Shown here in pieces: positions 7,676 through 11,162 of a stretch of 11,162 nucleotides of DNA. The stretch is from contig JBQCDV010000232.1 in assembly GCA_051960855.1 (NCBI GenBank), positions 1 through 11,162 on the forward strand, read 5' to 3'. The number at the start of each line of letters is the position of its first letter. Position 1 is the stretch's first letter. Source of the stretch: JBQCDV01 sp051960855 (GTDB lineage Bacteria; Actinomycetota; Actinomycetes; JAJZTN01). The notes below the pieces were generated by a model. The model saw nothing but the letters and a program-made list of their open reading frames with translations. It was not told where the DNA came from and ran no database searches. The position numbers and the translations under genes were made by a program.

Positions 7676-9166
7676 GTGTCCGGGCAGCGAGCCAGTCTGC
7701 CCGACGTCGTCGCCGCGCTCCGGGCCGGGCAGTTGACCACGCACGGCCGGGAGGAGCGGCGGCGTTCGGAGATGGAGTCGCTGCGCGCCGACCTGGACGC
7801 TGCGGCCCGCCGCCGACTGCAGGAGACCGCCGACGCCATCCCCGAGTCGGTGACGCGGTGGGACGCGGTGCGCGACGGGAGCGGGCACGTCGTCGACTTC
7901 GAGGTGGCGTTCAGCAACCTCACCGGCAACCGGCTGTTGGCGCAGCTAACCGGCCCGGACTGGGCGGCGCGGCACACGCGGGTCAGCACGATGGGGGAGG
8001 CGGGGGTGCGGGCGTTCGGCCTCCTGCGGAGGGCGCTCGAGGGTGACCAGCCGGTGGAGCGGGAGCTCGGCGGCGCGAACGGCCTCCGGCGCCACATCGC
8101 CACCTACGCTCGTATCGGCGCGACGGACTCCGTCGTCGTCACCGCCCGCGACATCCACGACCGGTGGCTCGCCGAGCGCGCCCTGGCCGCTGCCGAGGCC
8201 CGCGCCCGCGCCCTGGTCGAGCAGAGTCCCGCGGCGACGTTCGTGCTCGACGAGGCCCTCACGGTGACGCAGGTCAACGACGCCGCGGCCGTCCTCCTGG
8301 GCCTCCCGCGCGAGCGCATCGCGGGGCGCGACGTCGGCGCGGTGCTGGGGCACGCGTCCCGAACGTCGCTGCTGGCGCTGCTCGCCTCCCTCGACTGCGA
8401 CGCCGAGGTCTACCGGCTCGAGCTGGGCTACACGCGGCCGGATGGGCGCGACCGGCTGTTGCGGCTGCAGATCGGCGTGGCCGGCACGCGCGGCGCTGAC
8501 CTCAGTCTCGTCGGCCATCTTCGCGATGTCACCGACGAGGCGTCCGCCGCGGCGCGGCTGCAGCACGACGCCACGCACGACGCGCTGACCTCGCTGCCCA
8601 ACCGCTGGCTGGCCATGACGCGGCTGCGGCAGGCGCTCGACGCGTGGACCGACGACCGCGAGGTGGCCTCCGTCTCCGACGCTCTGTCCAGCAGCGTCTC
8701 CGACGCTCTTTCCAGCAGCGTCTCCGACGCTCCTTCCAGCAGCGTCTCCGACGCTCTGTCCAGCAGCGTCTCCGACGCCGTGTGCGTCGTCTTCGTGGAC
8801 CTCGACGGGCTAAAGGCGGTCAACGACTCCTGGGGACACGCCGCCGGCGACGAGCTGCTCATCGATGCTGCCCACCGCATCTGCGCGGCGGTGCGGCCCC
8901 ACGACACCGTGGCCCGGCTGGGCGGCGACGAGTTCGTCGTGCTGCTCGACGAGCCGCTGTCGGAGCTGGCCGCTCGCCGCGTAGCCGGCCGCATCCGGCG
9001 AGCGCTCGGTCAGCCGTTCGTGCTGTCGCAGGGGGTCTCAACGAGCGGCGCCAGCGTGGGCGTGGCCCTGTCGCAGCCCGGCGACACCGCCGACAGCCTG
9101 CTCGCGCGTGCCGACATCGCGATGTACGCCGACAAGACCGCGCGACGCGCGATGAGGAGTGCCTGA
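7676..9166 (+). CDS. PAS-PAS-GGDEF diguanylate cyclase with tandem-repeat insertion
   Basis: About 496 residues making c-di-GMP from two GTP. Order: a divergent PAS-like domain about 35-160, a second PAS about 178-297 ending VGHLRDVTDE, then GGDEF about 299-485. D375 (VDLDGLKAVND), GGDEF at 416-420 and RxxD inhibitory site RPHD at 407-410 are intact, so it should be active and product-inhibited. No EAL domain, signal peptide or membrane span is seen. Between the first helix (HDALTSLPNRW) and strand CVVFVDLDG sits a Ser-rich tandem repeat (333-368) not typical of the family. The start is uncertain. GTG 7676 has GAGGGG upstream at long spacing; GTG 7655 and ATG 7772 (GGGAGGAG 15 bases upstream) are alternatives. 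Third-position G/C bias persists to about 7655, favouring an early start. Divergent from fprA. Confidence 0.9.
   Translation: MSGQRASLPDVVAALRAGQLTTHGREERRRSEMESLRADLDAAARRRLQETADAIPESVTRWDAVRDGSGHVVDFEVAFSNLTGNRLLAQLTGPDWAARHTRVSTMGEAGVRAFGLLRRALEGDQPVERELGGANGLRRHIATYARIGATDSVVVTARDIHDRWLAERALAAAEARARALVEQSPAATFVLDEALTVTQVNDAAAVLLGLPRERIAGRDVGAVLGHASRTSLLALLASLDCDAEVYRLELGYTRPDGRDRLLRLQIGVAGTRGADLSLVGHLRDVTDEASAAARLQHDATHDALTSLPNRWLAMTRLRQALDAWTDDREVASVSDALSSSVSDALSSSVSDAPSSSVSDALSSSVSDAVCVVFVDLDGLKAVNDSWGHAAGDELLIDAAHRICAAVRPHDTVARLGGDEFVVLLDEPLSELAARRVAGRIRRALGQPFVLSQGVSTSGASVGVALSQPGDTADSLLARADIAMYADKTARRAMRSA
8672..8778 (+). repeat. 24-bp in-frame tandem repeat, 4 full copies plus 11 bases
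   Basis: Units at 8672-8695, 8696-8719, 8720-8743 and 8744-8767, then a partial at 8768-8778. Each begins GTCTCCGACGCTC and ends TCCAGCAGC, encoding VSDALSSS. Units 1 and 4 are identical. Unit 2 differs by one silent base, and unit 3 changes Leu to Pro. As 24 is a multiple of three, copy-number changes would keep the frame. It lies inside the GGDEF domain. Confidence 0.97.
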
Positions 9167-9195
9167 GGACCGCTGTCTCTCCCGATGGCCCTCCC

Positions 9196-9237
9196 ACTGT
9201 CCAACTTCTTGCGTGATAGCGCGAGAAGTTGCACAGT
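9196..9237. terminator. Long imperfect inverted repeat, likely terminator of the cyclase gene
   Basis: Arms 9196-9213 (ACTGTCCAACTTCTTGCG) and 9220-9237 (CGCGAGAAGTTGCACAGT) are complementary over 18 bases with one C/C mismatch and one T-G wobble; the loop is TGATAG. It starts 30 bases after the cyclase stop. Unlike ordinary terminators in this DNA, the stem is rich in A and T and has no T tract, so a mobile or REP-like palindrome or a protein-binding site is an alternative. Confidence 0.65.
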
Positions 9238-9258
9238 CAGAGGCCCTGTCTCCCGGTC

Positions 9259-9299
9259 TCCGCGCGCACCTTCCGTGCCGGCCCGGCCCTGCGCGCGGA
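9259..9299. terminator. Second inverted repeat, likely terminator of the winged-helix regulator gene
   Basis: Perfect 10-base arms TCCGCGCGCA (9259-9268) and TGCGCGCGGA (9290-9299) around a 21-base GC-rich loop. It starts nine bases beyond the regulator stop on the minus strand, the expected place for its terminator. No T tract. Alternating CG arms can arise by chance in such DNA. Confidence 0.5.
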
Positions 9300-9308
9300 A
9301 GCGGCCGC

Positions 9309-9857
9309 TCAGTCGTCCACGTCGGCTGGCATGAGGATCGTGGACAGCAGTCGGCGCCGTCGGCCGGGACCGGGTGGCAGCGCCAGCCGCGGGGCGAGGA
9401 CCTCGCCGAGCTCACGGGCCAGATCGGCTGTCTCCTCATCGGTCAGGTGCAACGCCGCCTGCCGGTAGCCGACGAGATCCCGCGCCAGGTCGATCCCGTC
9501 GCCCTCCGCCTGCGCCCGGGCCACGTAGCGGTCGAAGTCCGCGATCAGCGTCCCCACGAACGTCAGGAACCCTTGCCGGTGCTCCTCCGGCGTCATGGCG
9601 CGCAGATCCTCCGGTGTCACCCGGGCCGCCTCCGCCACCAGCCGGTAGCTGCGCTCGGTCGCACCCCGCACCTTGCGTTCGCTGTCGACCTCCAGGACGC
9701 CGCCGTCGACGAGGGCGCCGATGTGGCGGTAGAGGCTCGCCACCGGCACGTCAGCCAGTTCGGCGCGCAGCTGCGAGGTGGTCAGGCGCCGCTCCCCCAG
9801 GAAGGCCCGCACGATCCGCAGCCGCACCGGGTGCAGGAGCAGGTCACTGGTTCGCAC
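9309..9857 (-). CDS. Winged-helix (ArsR-like) transcriptional regulator
   Basis: A 182-residue protein. Residues about 1-85 form a winged helix typical of ArsR/HTH_20-type regulators: LLLHPVRLRIVRAFLG, then LTTSQLRAELADVPVASLYRHIGAL as the HTH, then the wing LEVDSERKVRGATERSYRL. Residues about 86-182 (FLTFVGTLIADFDRYV, DLVGYRQAALHLTDEE) look like a helical ligand-binding or dimerisation part found in many actinobacterial relatives; the tail ends in a basic RRRRLLSTILMP segment. No metal-binding Cys cluster is present, so an ArsR metal sensor is unlikely. The start is GTG 9857, with no ribosome site and a -10-like TAATAG six bases upstream, suggesting a leaderless mRNA. It is divergent from the PH-like/hydrolase pair and probably controls it and itself. 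Confidence 0.85.
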   Translation of the reverse strand: MRTSDLLLHPVRLRIVRAFLGERRLTTSQLRAELADVPVASLYRHIGALVDGGVLEVDSERKVRGATERSYRLVAEAARVTPEDLRAMTPEEHRQGFLTFVGTLIADFDRYVARAQAEGDGIDLARDLVGYRQAALHLTDEETADLARELGEVLAPRLALPPGPGRRRRLLSTILMPADVDD

Positions 9858-9863
9858 GGCTAA

Positions 9864-9891
9864 CTATTATCACTCTTGACAACGTTCTTAA
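9864..9891 (-). promoter_or_regulatory. Promoter of the winged-helix regulator gene
   Basis: On the minus strand TTAAGA (9891-9886, four of six against TTGACA), 16 bases, then TAATAG (9869-9864). The GTG start at 9857 lies six bases further on, so transcription should begin at or next to the start codon. Confidence 0.55.
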
Positions 9892-9903
9892 AGTCGATAA
9901 TAG
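9876..9903 (+). promoter_or_regulatory. Promoter of the PH-like/hydrolase unit
   Basis: Perfect -35 TTGACA (9876-9881), 16-base spacer, -10 TAATAG (9898-9903). The ATG at 9912 is eight bases beyond the -10, with no Shine-Dalgarno sequence between, which predicts a leaderless transcript. Confidence 0.7.
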
Positions 9904-9911
9904 TTTGCGGC

Positions 9912-10262
9912 ATGAGCACGCTGACTCTCACCCCTGACGCCCTCCTCATCGAACTGTCCGCCGCCGAGAAGGTGAGCGCCCTCCACGGCGACCTCTCGAT
10001 CCCGCTGACGGCCATCACCGACGTGGACGTCCTCGCGGACGGACTCGCCGCCGCTCACGGGCTGCGAGCGCCCGGGCTCGGACTGCCCGGCGTGCGCAAG
10101 CTCGGCACGTGGCGCTCGACCGACGGCAGCGAGTTCGTCGACGTCCGCCGCGACGAGCCCGCCCTCCGCTTGCGGCTGCGCGACCAGCAGCACGCTTCCG
10201 TCCTCGTCAGCACCCCTGAGGCCGAGAGCCTCGCCGTCCGTCTCCGGGAGGCCCTGTCATGA
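9912..10262 (+). CDS. Small PH-like domain protein of unknown function
   Basis: 116 residues, no signal peptide, no membrane span. The pattern EKVSALHGDLSIPLTAITDV, HGLRAPGLGLPGVRKLGTW and then FVDVRRDEPALRLRL, followed by a VLVSTPEAESLAVRLREAL helix, resembles short actinobacterial proteins that I place, from memory of the pattern, in the bacterial PH-like group: a beta barrel closed by a C-terminal helix. Biochemical role unknown. The start is ATG 9912 because the promoter -10 ends at 9903; an upstream in-frame ATG at 9876 would lie inside the promoter. The stop overlaps the hydrolase start in ATGA, so the two are translationally coupled and probably function together. Confidence 0.8.
   Translation: MSTLTLTPDALLIELSAAEKVSALHGDLSIPLTAITDVDVLADGLAAAHGLRAPGLGLPGVRKLGTWRSTDGSEFVDVRRDEPALRLRLRDQQHASVLVSTPEAESLAVRLREALS
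10246..10251 (+). promoter_or_regulatory. Ribosome binding site of the hydrolase inside the PH-like gene
   Basis: GGGAGG seven bases before ATG 10259, located within the last codons of the preceding gene. It supports the overlapping start and coupled translation. Confidence 0.7.
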
Positions 10263-11162
10263 CCGGCGGCACCATCCCTGTCCCGAACGCCGTCCGCGAG
10301 CGCGAGCTCCGTTTCCCGGGTGCGGCGGGCGAGCTGGCGGGATCGCTGCTGCTGCCGGGGTCGGAGGGTCCCTACCCCGCTGCACTGATCGTCGCGGGCA
10401 GCGGGCCGGTGGACCGAGACTCGAACTACGGCCGCAAGCGGCTCGACGTCACCCGTCAGGTAGCCGTCGCGTTGGCAGAGTCGGGCATCGCGTCGCTGCG
10501 GTTCGACAAGCGGGGTGTCGGTGGCAGCCGCGCTCCGGGCGAGGGTCGCGATGCCTGGAAGTCTCCCGGCTTCTTCGACAACGCCGAGGACGTCGTGGCC
10601 GCAGTGCACGCGCTGCGGGCGCAACCGGACGTCACCGGGCCGGTGCTGCTCGTCGGTCACAGCGAGGGGGCGATCCTCGTGACCCGCGCGGCTGCGCAGC
10701 TGCTGGAGGGCGGCGAGGCCGAGGCCGGCGGGGTGGTGCGCGGCGTCGTTCTGCTGTCCGGCAGTGCCTCCACCGGAGAGGAGCTGCTGCGGTGGCAGTC
10801 CAGCAAGCTGCCGCAGTCGCTGCCGGCGCCGATCCGCGCCATCCTGCGCCTGCTGCGGGTCGACCTCGCCGCCAAGACCCGCAAGACCCACGCTCAGCTG
10901 AAGGCCACGACGACCGACACCGCCCGCGTCGGCGGCGTCCGGCTGAATGCCAAGTGGTACCGGGAGTTCCTGACCTACGACCCGCGTGAGGACCTGCGGC
11001 GCCTGCAGGTCCCGGTGCTCGCCATCACCGGGAGCAAGGACCTGCAGGCGCGTCCCGAGGACCTCGAGACCATCGCTGAGCTGGTCCCTGGCACCCCAGA
11101 TCACCCGGTGCAGACCTGGCTCGCGCCGGACCTGAGTCACCTGCTGCGGCACCAGCCACGGC
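10259..11162 (+). CDS. Alpha/beta hydrolase (3' end outside window)
   Basis: 301 codons are visible with no stop. ATG overlaps the previous stop as ATGA and has its own GGGAGG. Seen: AALIVAGSGPVDRDSN (oxyanion-hole region with GSGPVDRD in place of HGG), LRFDKRGVGGS, nucleophile elbow GHSEG (133-137, Ser135), ITGSKD with Asp261, and DLSHLLR with His294, giving a complete Ser-Asp-His triad. This combination resembles the dienelactone-hydrolase/S9-like esterases of COG1073 type. No lipoprotein or signal sequence, so cytosolic. Only the C-terminal end appears missing. Substrate unknown. Basic stretch AAKTRKTHAQLKATTTD between Ser and Asp belongs to a lid-like insertion. Probably repressed by the divergent regulator. 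Confidence 0.9.
   Translation, partial: MTGGTIPVPNAVRERELRFPGAAGELAGSLLLPGSEGPYPAALIVAGSGPVDRDSNYGRKRLDVTRQVAVALAESGIASLRFDKRGVGGSRAPGEGRDAWKSPGFFDNAEDVVAAVHALRAQPDVTGPVLLVGHSEGAILVTRAAAQLLEGGEAEAGGVVRGVVLLSGSASTGEELLRWQSSKLPQSLPAPIRAILRLLRVDLAAKTRKTHAQLKATTTDTARVGGVRLNAKWYREFLTYDPREDLRRLQVPVLAITGSKDLQARPEDLETIAELVPGTPDHPVQTWLAPDLSHLLRHQPR

Larger units (their letters stand above)
9862..9905. promoter_or_regulatory. Symmetric operator-like dyad in the regulator/PH-like divergent region
   Basis: Perfect 10-base arms AACTATTATC (9862-9871) and GATAATAGTT (9896-9905) are centred at 9883.5. A second, inner dyad of form TTnAnAACGTTnTnAA (9876-9891) is centred on exactly the same point. The arms coincide with both -10 elements and the core with both -35 elements. 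This is the likely binding region of the adjacent regulator. The region is strikingly AT-rich against its surroundings. Confidence 0.7.

Noticed and set aside
7496..7888. N-terminal extension of the fprA frame (about 130 residues)
   Set aside because: Exceeds the normal FprA length and overlaps the start of the divergent cyclase; the FAD motif expected near the N-terminus already follows ATG 7495.
8672..8778. CRISPR-like array
   Set aside because: Repeats are directly adjacent with no spacers, in frame within a coding gene.
10055..11152. 365-residue open frame on the minus strand
   Set aside because: Antisense to the PH-like protein and the alpha/beta hydrolase, whose triad motifs are clear on the plus strand.

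Overview
The window is very GC-rich DNA with strong third-position G/C bias, GTG starts and apparently leaderless transcripts. It carries an FprA-type NADPH-ferredoxin reductase, an RsbW-like ATPase and a tRNA-Ser(GCT) without encoded CCA. Together these point to a chromosomal segment of a high-GC actinobacterium. No genus can be named from the sequence alone. There is no transposase, integrase or CRISPR array, and no gene-free stretch exceeds about 180 bases.

Layout, left to right. (1) The C-terminal part of an amidase-signature enzyme (+), cut by the window edge. (2) A convergent minus-strand pair: a 905-residue GAF-PAS-PAS-GGDEF-EAL protein, with a small RsbW/SpoIIAB-like histidine-kinase-fold ATPase 77 bases downstream. 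(3) Divergent from these, an acyl-CoA ligase (+), followed after only 15 bases by tRNA-Ser(GCT) and a perfect 16-bp hairpin terminator. (4) fprA (-), converging on that terminator. (5) Divergent from fprA, a PAS-PAS-GGDEF diguanylate cyclase (+) with an in-frame 24-bp tandem repeat inside its GGDEF domain. (6) Two consecutive inverted repeats in the convergent gap that follows. (7) A winged-helix regulator (-), divergent from a two-gene unit (+): a small PH-like protein and an alpha/beta hydrolase, which overlap by ATGA. The hydrolase runs off the right edge. The intergenic region of this divergent unit is a short AT-rich island holding two overlapping back-to-back promoters in a symmetric dyad.

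Two themes stand out. Cyclic-di-GMP signalling is represented by two sensor enzymes with contrasting features: one hybrid cyclase/phosphodiesterase without an RxxD inhibitory site, and one cyclase with it. The first is in line with an anti-sigma-type ATPase gene, so a link between c-di-GMP and partner switching is possible but only inferred. The regulator/PH-like/hydrolase unit looks like a self-contained, autoregulated module of unknown physiological role and is the best candidate for an undescribed system. The remaining genes are ordinary metabolism: fatty-acid activation, amide hydrolysis and electron supply to ferredoxin.
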